Notes: generated by a model from the sequence alone, not told the origin. DNA of 64,000 nucleotides from Clostridia bacterium (GCA_017441385.1 JAFRXY010000090.1:30392-94391), one strand, 5' to 3'. Positions 6,814 through 15,668 are shown, counted from the stretch's first letter. Numbers and translations are program-made.

Positions 6814-8694
6814 TCAGCCCGCCTTGGTGGTGGCTTTGGTGGTGCTTTTTGTGCTGTTTGTACTTTTTGTACTTTTGGCCGTCGTGCTGCCGGTATCGCC
6901 CTTCGCCGTGGTGGAATTCTGACTGTCCTTGGCGGTCGTACTGCCGGTATCGCCGTCGCCCGCCTTGGTAGTGGTAGTCTCTTTGCGGGTGGTCAGCTTG
7001 GAATTGGCTATGCCCTTGAGGTTGGGCAGATATATGCCGTGAATTTCCTTTTCGTTGCCCTCATAGGTCATATCGTCGTCGTAGATGAATTTGATCAGCT
7101 TGTCGGAATTGACGCTGAGATTGGCCGCAAGCGCTTCGTTGCCGTTGCTCATCTTCTGCACGGTGTAGCTGCCCTTGATCGGAATGGAAATCTGCTTGGT
7201 TTCATAATTGGCAATCTCGGCGGCTTCGGTGACAAGACCCACCAGCTCGCCCTTGCTGAAATCGGTAGTGACGTATTCCAGACAGGCGTATGCAATACTC
7301 AGCAAATCCACCTTGCTTACGTCCTTCAATTCGGTCATAATCTCGGTCAGCACCTTGCGCTGGCGCTTGGTACGGCCGAAGTCGGAGTCGATCTTTCTGA
7401 TACGGGCGTAATTCAGCGCTTCCGCGCCGTTCATGTAGTAGGTGCCCTTGCCCTTGCTGAAGCGGGGGAAGAGTCCGTATTTCTCATGGCTGCACATGTA
7501 TCTCGCTTCGGCGGAAGTGACTGTGATTTTGATGCCGCCCTTGCCGTTGATCTTGCCTATTTTATTGACAACCGTCTTGAACGCCTTGAAGTCTACGATG
7601 ATGTACTTGTCCACGTTGATTCCCAGATTGGCGGTCAGGGTCTTCTTGAGCAGGTCCACGCCTCCGACCGAATAGGCGGAATTGAGCTTGGTTCCGTACT
7701 TCCCGGGTATCTTGATGTAAAGGTCGCGCAGGAAGGAAACCATTTTGAGCTTCTTGTGCTTGCGGTCGATAGTGAGCATCATCATGGCGTCGCTTCGGCC
7801 TTCTTCGCTCATGGTGCGGCGGTCGCTGCCTATCAGAAGAATATTCTCGATGTCGGAGTCAAACATAATCGGCGTATCCGGCAGTTCGATCTCGGTATCG
7901 TCCACGCCGTCCATCTCCGCCGCCGCCGCCGCGTCGGCCTGTGCGTCGATTTTCGAGCCGGCGCTGCGGGCGGCGGTTTCTTTGGAATCGACGAAATTCA
8001 TACGGTTCAGCAAGGCGCTGACTCCGACGCCCAGCGACATGAGAAAGGCAATGAACAGACACAGCGCCGTGACAGACGCTTTCTGCCACATCTTCATCGG
8101 TTTCCGGTTGCGCCCTTTCTTTTTGCCGCGCTTGGAATTGTTGATTTCTTCGCTCCCATCCCCCGAGAGTTTCGGGACGTAATATTCCACATCGCGGATG
8201 ACCGTGCCGCCTCTGTCCTTCTCCCTGATATGCTCCACTCTGGAAGCGCCGTTTTTGCTGTGTTCGTAGCGTTCCTCAAAATCACGCTTGCTCTGCTTTC
8301 TGCGTTCGGCAGCCTCGCGGAATGTATCGAGCAGAGGCGGTTCCTCGTCGGGTGCAAGCTGCCTAGCCGGACGCGATGAGGTGCGCCGCTGGAACCTTCT
8401 GGCGGAAGCGGAATGCTCCTTGCCGTCGCTTCCGTAAGTCGCGCCGTTAGGGTGAAATTTCCCATCCGGCTTCGGCGCGGCATCCATGGCCGCTTCCCGT
8501 TTTTCTTTTTCCTCACGCAGGCGGTCGCTCCGGTAGTCGCTTACCGCTTTAGGCTGATACTCTATACCGTCGCTCTCGGCATTCCTGCCGCTGATTTCAT
8601 GCCGGCAGACGCCGCGTTCCACATAATTCCGCGGCATGGAATCCCGGATGCTCCGGACATTGCGCGAAAGTTCACGACGCTCTGTATTATCCAT
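6814..8694 (-). CDS. LytR-CpsA-Psr (LCP) family cell-wall ligase with long N-terminal extension
   Basis: A 626-residue protein of the LCP family, phosphotransferases that attach anionic glycopolymers to peptidoglycan. Domain order: a hydrophilic, charged cytoplasmic region (about 1-203, unusually long), one membrane helix (about 206-229), a linker, and the LCP catalytic domain (about 280-450). Core motifs are present: NILLIGSDRR, RSDAMMMLTID, MVSFLRDLYIKIPG, KLNSAYSVGG and later ARIRKIDSDFGRTKRQRKVL with the conserved Arg residues. A second extracellular part follows, and the last 60 residues are a Thr/Ser/Lys-rich low-complexity tail. The gene starts 23 bp after the HEPN gene and ends at a strong terminator. 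The polymer it attaches could come from the polysaccharide operon at 21.7-32.2 kb (inference). Confidence 0.93.
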   Translation of the reverse strand: MDNTERRELSRNVRSIRDSMPRNYVERGVCRHEISGRNAESDGIEYQPKAVSDYRSDRLREEKEKREAAMDAAPKPDGKFHPNGATYGSDGKEHSASARRFQRRTSSRPARQLAPDEEPPLLDTFREAAERRKQSKRDFEERYEHSKNGASRVEHIREKDRGGTVIRDVEYYVPKLSGDGSEEINNSKRGKKKGRNRKPMKMWQKASVTALCLFIAFLMSLGVGVSALLNRMNFVDSKETAARSAGSKIDAQADAAAAAEMDGVDDTEIELPDTPIMFDSDIENILLIGSDRRTMSEEGRSDAMMMLTIDRKHKKLKMVSFLRDLYIKIPGKYGTKLNSAYSVGGVDLLKKTLTANLGINVDKYIIVDFKAFKTVVNKIGKINGKGGIKITVTSAEARYMCSHEKYGLFPRFSKGKGTYYMNGAEALNYARIRKIDSDFGRTKRQRKVLTEIMTELKDVSKVDLLSIAYACLEYVTTDFSKGELVGLVTEAAEIANYETKQISIPIKGSYTVQKMSNGNEALAANLSVNSDKLIKFIYDDDMTYEGNEKEIHGIYLPNLKGIANSKLTTRKETTTTKAGDGDTGSTTAKDSQNSTTAKGDTGSTTAKSTKSTNSTKSTTKATTKAG

Positions 8695-8717
8695 CGGCTG
8701 TCATCTCCTGTTCCTTT

Positions 8718-9161
8718 TCATTTATCGCTGAAATGGTCGCTGTCGTAATCGTCATCATAGATCAGCGAACAGATATATTCATAAATCTCCCTTGTAACCC
8801 CTATATTGCGGTCGATCATCTCTCTGTCGGGATTTTCCCAGTTATCGGAGGGATAGCGGCACTCAACGTAATACCTGTTGAGCAGCGCCGTTTCACTTAT
8901 AAAGCAGTTGAATCTGGAATTGTATTTGCATGCCTGACGCACCAGCCACGAGAGATTATGTCCGTCAAATGTCTGACCGCTCATAAAGAGAAGATACGCC
9001 TTGAGCGATTTTTCAATGGTCTGCTGGCAGTGAAAACCGGCAGAATTCAGGCAGGTACCCCCTTCATACAGTTGCAGCGCCGCATCGAGGTCTTCGCTTG
9101 CGTACTCCATCCATTCAAAGTAGTGGCGGCTGTCCCGCTTGCCGTGTCTATTCCGACTCAT
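8718..9161 (-). CDS. HEPN-domain protein
   Basis: A 147-residue, mostly helical cytoplasmic protein. The N-terminal YFEWMEYASEDLDAA, the central FHCQQTIEKSLKAYLL and the late YYVECRYPSDNWENPD segments are typical of HEPN domains encoded beside minimal nucleotidyltransferases. Canonical HEPN RNases use an R-x4-6-H pair; here the corresponding region reads RYPSDN with no obvious His, so RNase activity is doubtful. The start codon lies inside the end of the preceding nucleotidyltransferase-like gene (14-bp overlap), so the two are translated together. What the pair does in front of an LCP gene is unknown; calling it a toxin would be an inference. Confidence 0.8.
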   Translation of the reverse strand: MSRNRHGKRDSRHYFEWMEYASEDLDAALQLYEGGTCLNSAGFHCQQTIEKSLKAYLLFMSGQTFDGHNLSWLVRQACKYNSRFNCFISETALLNRYYVECRYPSDNWENPDREMIDRNIGVTREIYEYICSLIYDDDYDSDHFSDK

Positions 9162-9459
9162 AAAGCACTACACCGCCGTTCAGAATCCCGCGATAGGCAA
9201 AGGTTTCCGGGTCTTGGATGGCATTATTCCACTGCTCGTTCGTGTAGACCCGCACGTCAAAGGGAAGCTCGCATTCCAGACTCAGGTAGATCTTCTGCTC
9301 CGTCTTGATGCATTCCCCTTCTTTGACGACGACGCACAGCTTGAAGGAAATCAGCTCTCCCGCCGGCGTGTGCTTCTCATTGAAAATGATAATCCGCACA
9401 GGTCTGACAAGTTCCGCTATTTCTTCGCAAAGCTTGGTGATTCTGTCATCATACACCAT
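9148..9459 (-). CDS. MNT-type nucleotidyltransferase-like protein, catalytic motif degenerate
   Basis: A 103-residue protein paired with the HEPN gene. Its layout matches the minimal nucleotidyltransferase (MNT) fold: a short helix, RPVRIIIF in the position of the usual IILFGS strand, then a strand LCVVVKEG, and a C-terminal block DVRVYTNEQWNNAI typical of MNT partners. The active-site GS and D-x-D residues are not there: GS is replaced by NE and the acidic pair by FKL. In MNT/HEPN pairs the MNT normally adenylylates or otherwise neutralises HEPN; this copy could at most bind it. It opens a three-gene set (MNT, HEPN, LCP). Confidence 0.65.
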   Translation of the reverse strand: MVYDDRITKLCEEIAELVRPVRIIIFNEKHTPAGELISFKLCVVVKEGECIKTEQKIYLSLECELPFDVRVYTNEQWNNAIQDPETFAYRGILNGGVVLYESE

Positions 9460-9664
9460 CAGCCCTCATCCCTTTCGAATCATATAAAATTACATGATAA
9501 TTGTAACACTTGTTTTGCGATTTTTCAATAATTTAAAATGAAATATATGTTAAAGAAAAATGAGCGTATTCCGCGGTTTGTTATGAATATTGCCGGAGCT
9601 GGAGGCAATACTAGAATTGCAGATGTTTTTATTTTATCAGGTAATAAGAAAGGTCGCATGTATT

Positions 9665-10453
9665 ATGAGCAGAATAAAATTAGGTTCTCCAATGAGAAGC
9701 AAAAAGAGGCCGCTCAGCAGCTATGCTTCATTCGCACTCTTTGTGACGGCTGCCGCCATCGCCCTGAGCGCATTGGTCATGAGAGTCGGAAAGGACAGAC
9801 TCACGGAAACGGCGGACGACGCCTTTCCTTCCGCTTCCCGGCAGACCGTTTCCACCCGGGCCGCGATTCCCGACGGCAGCGGCACGGAGGAAGCCTCCAC
9901 CACCCAGCAGACTTCACCTGCCGTACAGAACCGGACAAAGGCCACCACACGGAAGGCGGCAAAAGACGAAAATGACGATTTTGACGAATTCGAGGACCGC
10001 GAGGACAGCGAGGAAACCTTAGCCATTCAGGTCATGGGGAATGCCAGAAGCTATGTGCGTCCTTCCGGCGGCGCGATTATCAAGCCGTGCAGCCTGAAAC
10101 AGCTCGCTTACTCCCGCACGATGAAGGACTGGCGGATACACACCGGCCTTGACATCGCCGCCGAGAAGGGCGAAATCGTCAAGTCGGCCGGTGAAGGCAA
10201 GGTAACCGACATTACGAACGACTCGCTTTACGGCACCACCGTAGTCGTTAATCAGAACGACGGACTGATGGTGTATTACCGGGGACTCAACAAGGACACG
10301 GCGGTCAGACAGGGCGAAAACGTCGCGGAAGGCGCTTCCATCGGAACCGTGGGAGAAATCCCCTGTGAAGCGGCCGACGGCATCCATCTTCACATTGAAG
10401 TCAGAAGCGAAAACAGATATCTCGACCCGGCGGAGGCTCTGGGAATCAAATAA
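9665..10453 (+). CDS. Membrane-anchored M23 (LytM) peptidase
   Basis: A 262-residue protein with a short basic N-terminus, one membrane helix (about 21-41), a disordered Thr/Ala/acidic linker (to about 120) and a C-terminal LytM/M23 zinc peptidase domain. Zinc ligands look intact: HTGLD (H-x3-D) and HLHIEV (H-x-H). The layout resembles SpoIIQ-type or other wall-remodelling M23 proteins; unlike classical SpoIIQ the first His is present. The ATG was chosen because AAAGG lies 11 bases upstream and it opens directly into the anchor; an upstream extension has no RBS. The 200-bp divergent gap before it (9460-9664) is AT-rich and presumably holds both promoters. A strong terminator follows. Confidence 0.85.
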   Translation: MSRIKLGSPMRSKKRPLSSYASFALFVTAAAIALSALVMRVGKDRLTETADDAFPSASRQTVSTRAAIPDGSGTEEASTTQQTSPAVQNRTKATTRKAAKDENDDFDEFEDREDSEETLAIQVMGNARSYVRPSGGAIIKPCSLKQLAYSRTMKDWRIHTGLDIAAEKGEIVKSAGEGKVTDITNDSLYGTTVVVNQNDGLMVYYRGLNKDTAVRQGENVAEGASIGTVGEIPCEAADGIHLHIEVRSENRYLDPAEALGIK

Positions 10454-10461
10454 CATTTTTG

Positions 10462-10499
10462 AAGCAGGTTTCTTTCCTGAACGAAAGAGCCTGCTTTTT
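10462..10499 (+). terminator. Rho-independent terminator after the M23 gene
   Basis: AAGCAGG and CCTGCTT bracket an inner TCTTTC/GAAAGA stem and are followed by TTTTTG, 8 bp past the stop codon. Confidence 0.85.
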
Positions 10500-10613
10500 G
10501 TTATCTTTATAAAGATTTAAAAATTTTCAGCATTTTAAAAAATAGTACTATCATATTAAATAAAAAGGTGTTATAATTTTTTGAGAAATATGATTTTCTA
10601 AGGAGTTTTTATC

Positions 10614-11468
10614 ATGAGTGAATTCTGGAACAATTACGTAGTCGCTTTTTTCAACAAGCACATCGACTTTGACGCCATCGGGAAATGGCTGGCTTCCATG
10701 GCGCCCAAGTTTCTCGGAGGACTTGCCATTCTCGTGATAGGCTGGTGGCTGGCGGGAATCATCGCGCGTATCGTCGTCAGAGGCATGGAAAAGGCCAAAG
10801 TGGATCAGGGCGTCAGGGAATTCCTGTATGCCTGCGTCAAGATTATTATCAAGATTATTGTGGTGATCACCGCGCTTTCCACGATGGGGATGAACGTTAC
10901 CACACTGGTGGCCGCTCTCGGTACCGCCGGCGTTGCCATCGGTCTCGCGCTCAAGGACAGCCTTTCCAACTTCGCCAGCGGCGTGCTGATTCTCTTCAAC
11001 CACACCTTCAAGGTGGGCGATTTCATCGAAATTGACGGGCAGAAGGGCACAGTCAGACGCATCGAGCTGATGTTCACCACCCTTGCCACCGCCGACAACA
11101 AGCGGCTGGTCATTCCCAACTCGGTCATCACCAGCGATATGATCATCAACTACACCGCCAAGAACACCCGCCGGCTGGAACTGACCATCGGCGTCGCCTA
11201 CGGTTCCGACATTCTCGCCGTCAAGAAGGCAATTACAGCCGCTCTCAAAGCCTGCAAGGACGTCAGCTGGGACAAGGATCCCGTCATAGGCATTGCCTCC
11301 TTTGACGACAGCGCCATCACTTTTGATGTGAAGGTATGGGTCAAAACCGCCGCCTTCATCGAGTCAAAATACGTCATCAACGAGAATATTCTCGCTGAGC
11401 TGAACAAGGCGGGCGTGGAGATTCCGTTCAATCAGCTCGACGTACATATGATCGATTCCAAGGCATAA
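10614..11468 (+). CDS. Small-conductance mechanosensitive channel (MscS family)
   Basis: A 284-residue MscS-type channel that opens under membrane tension to release solutes. Three hydrophobic helices occupy about residues 25-115; the third, pore-lining one contains the glycine/alanine-rich stretch VAALGTAGVAIGLALKDSL followed by NFASGVLIL. The cytoplasmic beta domain follows (FKVGDFIEIDGQKGTV, IPNSVI), then the C-terminal alpha/beta part. Length and order match E. coli MscS. RBS AAGGAG sits 8 bases before the ATG, and a TATAAT about 38 bp upstream is a plausible -10. The next gene starts 22 bp downstream in the same direction. Confidence 0.95.
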   Translation: MSEFWNNYVVAFFNKHIDFDAIGKWLASMAPKFLGGLAILVIGWWLAGIIARIVVRGMEKAKVDQGVREFLYACVKIIIKIIVVITALSTMGMNVTTLVAALGTAGVAIGLALKDSLSNFASGVLILFNHTFKVGDFIEIDGQKGTVRRIELMFTTLATADNKRLVIPNSVITSDMIINYTAKNTRRLELTIGVAYGSDILAVKKAITAALKACKDVSWDKDPVIGIASFDDSAITFDVKVWVKTAAFIESKYVINENILAELNKAGVEIPFNQLDVHMIDSKA

Positions 11469-11490
11469 GCGGCTCATGGGAGAAGGCAGA

Positions 11491-12708
11491 ATGCAGAATC
11501 ATTCCAATCCCCCCCGTCAGCCCTCCGGAAGCAGATTCAGGAGCCGCTCTGAGCAGGGCGCGGATTCCCGCTTGAAGGCGGAACAAGCCGTCCGTCAGGG
11601 CAGGACGGAGGTGCTGCGGGACAGACGTGCGGAACCGCTTCCTTCACAGGAGCGGAGAAGAGCTCCGGATCAGGATCTCATTCCGAAAAAGCCGCCGGAT
11701 TTTTCCGGACGGCAGGGCAACCCGGAACGGCGCATTTCTCTGGACGAAGCCGCCGCCCGTCAGAACGAAAATATCCGTCAGGCGGCGGGCAGACCGAAGC
11801 CGGAAAAGACCGGTGCAAGCAGCAAGCAGACCGTTATCGCGGACAGCCCGAACAGCGACGCAAAGCCCGGAGGAACCGGCAGGAACGAAATTGACGGAAC
11901 AAACGGGAAAAAGGATAAAAAATTCTATTTCCAGCGGCCGGGGGAAATATCCACCCTGCGCAAAATGCTGATGATTGTCTTCGGGCTGCTCTTTCTGTGG
12001 TGCATTGCGCCGGCATTCTTCCATATCCGGGGAATCGGGGTCTTTTCCTCGTCGGCGGTGATGCTGGGAATCTGCCTGACGGCGATGTTCTGGCACCTGA
12101 TCGACCGCAACTGGACATTCAAAAAAGCGGCAGCGGTATCGCTCGCCGCGCTGGTATTCACCGCCTGCGTCGCGGCGTTCGGGGTGGTTTCGGGCATGAT
12201 GCTGAAAGCGTCGCTCACCGCCGTCCCTTCCGACTGTCCGAGCTATACGCTGGTGGTGCTGGGCTGCAAGGCGCACGGAGATCAGCCAAGCTGGATGCTC
12301 AGCGACCGTCTGGAGAAGGCCTATGCCATTCTCAGGGACAATCCGAAAATCAAGTGCGTCGTCACAGGCGGCAAGGGGGACGACGAACAATTCACGGAAG
12401 CCTATGTGATGAGAAAATACCTCGTGGAAAAGGGCATTTCTCCCGACAGAATTTACACGGAGGAGCTTTCGGAAAGCACCGAGGAAAACCTGCTCTACAC
12501 CCGGACGCTGATCAAGCTTAACGGACTGTCGGAAAACATTGTGATTGTCACCGATCGCTTTCATGAGCTGAGAGCGAGAATCTGGGCGGAAAAATCGGGA
12601 TTTAAAAACATCTATTCCGGCTGCTGCGAAACCCGTTCCTACCTTGTGACCGGTTACTGGTTCAGGGAGATGTTCGGACTCGCGCGGCTGTATGTATTCG
12701 GCATTTAA
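11491..12708 (+). CDS. YdcF/SanA-like (DUF218) membrane protein with disordered N-terminus
   Basis: About 405 residues. Residues 1-145 are hydrophilic, rich in Arg, Gln and Pro and probably disordered in the cytoplasm. Three or four membrane helices follow (about 155-235), then a DUF218 domain: YTLVVLGCKAHGDQPSWML, CVVTGGKGDDEQFTEA, SESTEENLLYTRTLI and VIVTDRFHELRA. DUF218 proteins (SanA, ElyC, YdcF) are linked to envelope integrity and peptidoglycan precursor metabolism; the reaction is not established. The ATG was preferred over one 15 bases earlier because GGGAGAAGG lies between them at proper spacing. The long basic N-terminus parallels that of the LCP protein nearby. Confidence 0.85.
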   Translation: MQNHSNPPRQPSGSRFRSRSEQGADSRLKAEQAVRQGRTEVLRDRRAEPLPSQERRRAPDQDLIPKKPPDFSGRQGNPERRISLDEAAARQNENIRQAAGRPKPEKTGASSKQTVIADSPNSDAKPGGTGRNEIDGTNGKKDKKFYFQRPGEISTLRKMLMIVFGLLFLWCIAPAFFHIRGIGVFSSSAVMLGICLTAMFWHLIDRNWTFKKAAAVSLAALVFTACVAAFGVVSGMMLKASLTAVPSDCPSYTLVVLGCKAHGDQPSWMLSDRLEKAYAILRDNPKIKCVVTGGKGDDEQFTEAYVMRKYLVEKGISPDRIYTEELSESTEENLLYTRTLIKLNGLSENIVIVTDRFHELRARIWAEKSGFKNIYSGCCETRSYLVTGYWFREMFGLARLYVFGI

Positions 12709-12729
12709 ACGGTAAAAGGAGTGATACGA

Positions 12730-13293
12730 TTGATTATCAGAGAGATGGAAGCAAAGGACGTCATGGGCATTGTGGGGCTGATCCGCAACGAGCTGGGATA
12801 CGACGATATTTCCTCCGACGTTTACGACAGGGTCATCAGGATTTACAACGCCGACAAGTACGTAACCTTCGTCGCCGAGGACGAAGGCAGTATCATCGGA
12901 TTTGTGGGCATCATGAGGGGTCTTGCCTTTGAGCTGGACGGCGAATATGTGAGGGTCATCGCCCTCGCGGTGAGCAGAGCCTACCAGAGCAAGGGCATCG
13001 GCAGCAAACTGGAGGCGCGTGTGGAACGGTACGCTGAGGAAACCGGCGCGAACAGCATTGTCATTTCCAGCGGACTCAACCGCAACCGGGCCCATGTCTT
13101 CTACGGCAACCGGGGCTATGAAAAAAAGGGCTACAGCTTCATCAAGCTGCTCACGCAGAAGAAAAAATTTTCCTACGACGACGTGGTATTCACTCCCATT
13201 CCTTCCCGACTCGGCAAGGACGAACACTACGACGCAAGCTGGCTGGATGAATTGGACAGCGAGATGGACACAGAGGAAGATTCACAGGAATAG
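12730..13293 (+). CDS. GNAT-family N-acetyltransferase (TTG start)
   Basis: A 187-residue acyl-CoA transferase of the GNAT superfamily. The core is visible: IREMEAKDVMGIVGLIRNEL at the start, FVAEDEGSIIGFVGI, then the acetyl-CoA loop in VSRAYQSKGIGSKLEARVE and the late SSGLNRNRAHVFYGNRGYEKKGYSF. The substrate cannot be told. A C-terminal acidic tail of about 20 residues is not part of the fold. The start is set to TTG because AAAGGAG lies 8 bases before it; the GTG further upstream overlaps that RBS. It is probably cotranscribed with the DUF218 gene (21-bp gap) and ends at a large hairpin terminator. Confidence 0.85.
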   Translation: MIIREMEAKDVMGIVGLIRNELGYDDISSDVYDRVIRIYNADKYVTFVAEDEGSIIGFVGIMRGLAFELDGEYVRVIALAVSRAYQSKGIGSKLEARVERYAEETGANSIVISSGLNRNRAHVFYGNRGYEKKGYSFIKLLTQKKKFSYDDVVFTPIPSRLGKDEHYDASWLDELDSEMDTEEDSQE

Positions 13294-13316
13294 TCATTTG
13301 CCAAAATAATAAAAAA

Positions 13317-13380
13317 CGCCTCCGCGCATATACATGGAAGTAAGCAACTTTGATGTATCGAACGGAGGCGTTTTTCTTTT
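13317..13380 (+). terminator. Large stem-loop terminator between the GNAT and M23 genes
   Basis: CGCCTCCG and CGGAGGCG form the outer stem, ATACAT/ATGTAT an inner one, and TTTTTCTTTT follows; A6 precedes the stem, so it could work in both directions. The distal arm supplies the only GGAGG in front of the next gene's TTG start, so the structure may hide that ribosome binding site. Confidence 0.75.
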
Positions 13381-14404
13381 GGCGGATTCATTTGAATGGG
13401 GTAAGGCTCTCAGGTGCAAGAAGTCCATTATCGCACTGGTGAGCATCCTTCTCTGCATGGCGATATTTTTCAGCATTGCATCAAAAATGTCGGAATGGCA
13501 CGAACAGACGGGCGGGCGGCTGCTGAAATGGGTGGATTTCAACGTGACGGCGGAGGCAATGAAGGACGCGCTGGCCTACGACATCGCCGCACACGGGCAG
13601 GAAAACGAGATACACTGGATTGATCTTCTTGCCATTCTCGGCGCAAAGTACGGAGGGGATTTTTCCCGGTACAGAAAGGCGGATATGGATCAGCCCGCCT
13701 CCCGGCTGAAAAGCGGAGAAAGCCTTGACGAAATCACAGCCAACATGAAATACTTCGAGTATTACAGCGTGGCTTATGAATCGGTGCTGGGCGGAATGGT
13801 GGGAGACTATTCCGTACAGGACGGTGAAACGCCATCGGGCGCTCCGGCCTTCCGGCGGGAGTACGGGCTGAAAGCCTTTGCCCCCATCGCGAGGGGCTGG
13901 GCGTTCTCCCACAGCGACGACTTCGGCAGCTCGCGGGAATTCGGATTCCGCCGGCGTCATCTGGGGCACGACCTGTTCGGCAGCGTCGGAACGCCTGTGA
14001 TCAATGTCGAAACCTGTATGGTGGAGGTTCTCGGCTGGAACAGGTACGGCGGGTGGCGCATCGGTATGCGGAGTCTGGACGGACGGAGGTATTACTACTA
14101 CGCTCATCTCCGGAGCGGTCATCCCTACGCCGAAGGACTGGCGGAAGGACAGACGGTCTACGCCGGAGAGGTGATAGGGTATCTCGGCATGACGGGCTAT
14201 TCCGACAAGGAGGACTACAACGGCATGCAGCGCCCGCACCTGCACTTCGGAGTACAGCTCATTTTTGACGAAAGCAGCAAAAACGAAATCTGGATAGACC
14301 CCTATGAGCTTGTGAAGTTTCTGGGAATTCACCGTTCGGCAGCGGTAAGCGCCGGGAAGGGGGATTTCAGGAGAGCGGAATTATTTTATGATAATATAGA
14401 ATGA
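13379..14404 (+). CDS. M23 (LytM) peptidase, membrane-anchored, start uncertain
   Basis: About 341 residues from a TTG start: a short N-terminus, one membrane helix (about 14-33), a helical region, and a C-terminal M23 zinc peptidase domain. Ligand motifs are RRHLGHDLFGSVGTPV (GHD) and RPHLHFGVQ (H-x-H), both intact, so it is probably a peptidoglycan endopeptidase acting outside the membrane. The ATG 45 bases upstream lies in the loop of the preceding terminator and lacks an RBS, so TTG, 10 bases after GGAGG, was preferred; neither is certain. It resembles proteins near sporulation or division genes in Clostridia, but the role is not known. The neighbour dacF is convergent. Confidence 0.75.
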   Translation: MADSFEWGKALRCKKSIIALVSILLCMAIFFSIASKMSEWHEQTGGRLLKWVDFNVTAEAMKDALAYDIAAHGQENEIHWIDLLAILGAKYGGDFSRYRKADMDQPASRLKSGESLDEITANMKYFEYYSVAYESVLGGMVGDYSVQDGETPSGAPAFRREYGLKAFAPIARGWAFSHSDDFGSSREFGFRRRHLGHDLFGSVGTPVINVETCMVEVLGWNRYGGWRIGMRSLDGRRYYYYAHLRSGHPYAEGLAEGQTVYAGEVIGYLGMTGYSDKEDYNGMQRPHLHFGVQLIFDESSKNEIWIDPYELVKFLGIHRSAAVSAGKGDFRRAELFYDNIE

Positions 14405-14429
14405 CGGAGCGGATAGTGTTTTGCGCCGT

Positions 14430-15668
14430 TCAATTCGCGACAAGTCCCCGCAGCAGTTCGCGGAACGCCGCGGAGAAGGTGACTCTTTCGGAAGCGCGGT
14501 CGGAACAGACGTCGTACTGACCGATGGTTTCACCGTCCAGCACCAGCCTGACAACGCCTATCGGCTGACCGACTTCCACCGGCGCCTCCAGCGATTCCGG
14601 CAGTTCGACCACCGCCTTGATTTCCTTCCCCTTGCCCTTTTCGGTGAGAACGCTGCCCGCAATATCGGCATACGCGCCCACCTTCTTTTCCATGCCGCCC
14701 GCAACGGGAATCTCCGGCAGCTCCACCTCAATCTCCGAAACGTCGGTCAGCTCGTACTTGGCAAAGCCGTGGTCAAGCAGCTTTCTCGCGTCTGCAAACC
14801 GGCTCTTGCTGTCCGGCGCTCCGAGAATAACGGCGATCATGGTCATTCCGTCCCTCCGCGCCGCCGCCGAAATACAGCAGCCCGCCTTGCTGGTGGTGCC
14901 GGTTTTAAGTCCTATCGCGCCGTTGTAGTGTTTTATGAGCTTGTTGGTGTTGGTCAGCTGGAGCTTGCCGTCCCGAAGCGTGTCCATCCAGATGCCGGTA
15001 TAATCCAGCACCTTTTCATGCCGGAGCAGCGCGGCGGAAGCGGTTGCGATATCCTTCGCGGAAGTGACGTGTCCTTCCGCGTCGAGTCCCGTGCAGTTGC
15101 AGTAGAATGTGTCGGTCATACCCAGCTCCTCGGCGCGGGCGTTCATCATGGAAACAAAGGCCTCGTTGGAGCCGGCAATGTGTTCCCCAAGCGCGACGCA
15201 GGCGTCATTGGCCGAACCCACCAGCGCCGCCTTGATCAGCTCATGCACCGTCATGGTTTCGCCCGGTTCCAGCCATATCTGCGAACCGCCCATGGAAGCG
15301 GCGTATTCGCTGCAGGTCACCGTGTCGTCCATTCTGACGGTACCGTCGTCAATCGCTTCAAAGACAAGCAGCATTGTCATGATTTTGGTGATGGAAGCCT
15401 CCGGCAGCTGCTGATTCTCATTGACGGAATAAATGATTCTGCCCGTCTCGGCATTCATCAGAACGGCGGCTTTCGCCGTCAGTCCCATGGAATCGGCGGG
15501 CTGCGTTTTATCGCTTTCCTTTGTCTGTTCCGCCGCGGTCTGTTCCTGCTGCGCCTGTGCGGGGGACGCGTATACTGTCAGTTCATTCCTCGCCGATACA
15601 GCAAAAAACAGTCCCGCAGCCAGTGCTATGGCGGTTGCTTTTCTGATATAAAAATATATCTTATTCAT
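14430..15668 (-). CDS. dacF: Serine-type D-Ala-D-Ala carboxypeptidase (DacF-like, S11 family)
   Basis: A 412-residue low-molecular-weight penicillin-binding protein. It has an N-terminal signal peptide (about 1-35, cleavage near VYASPAQA), the S11 catalytic domain and a C-terminal beta-rich PBP5-type domain. All three active-site motifs are visible: S-x-x-K as SITK (92-95), S-x-N as SAN (152-154) and KTG (255-257). It trims the terminal D-Ala from peptidoglycan pentapeptides. In Clostridia and Bacilli DacF often sits upstream of spoIIA; here it does not, so the symbol reflects sequence type only. It is convergent with the M23 gene and divergent from rpsB. Confidence 0.9.
   Translation of the reverse strand: MNKIYFYIRKATAIALAAGLFFAVSARNELTVYASPAQAQQEQTAAEQTKESDKTQPADSMGLTAKAAVLMNAETGRIIYSVNENQQLPEASITKIMTMLLVFEAIDDGTVRMDDTVTCSEYAASMGGSQIWLEPGETMTVHELIKAALVGSANDACVALGEHIAGSNEAFVSMMNARAEELGMTDTFYCNCTGLDAEGHVTSAKDIATASAALLRHEKVLDYTGIWMDTLRDGKLQLTNTNKLIKHYNGAIGLKTGTTSKAGCCISAAARRDGMTMIAVILGAPDSKSRFADARKLLDHGFAKYELTDVSEIEVELPEIPVAGGMEKKVGAYADIAGSVLTEKGKGKEIKAVVELPESLEAPVEVGQPIGVVRLVLDGETIGQYDVCSDRASERVTFSAAFRELLRGLVAN

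Noticed and set aside
6766..8379. Long plus-strand open frame antisense to the LCP gene
   Set aside because: It lies opposite a clear LCP gene and its composition mirrors that gene's codon pattern; no RBS or domain.
11644..13227. 527-residue minus-strand open frame
   Set aside because: Antisense to the DUF218 and GNAT genes, both with good RBS and domain motifs; low-complexity His/Arg-rich translation typical of a shadow frame.
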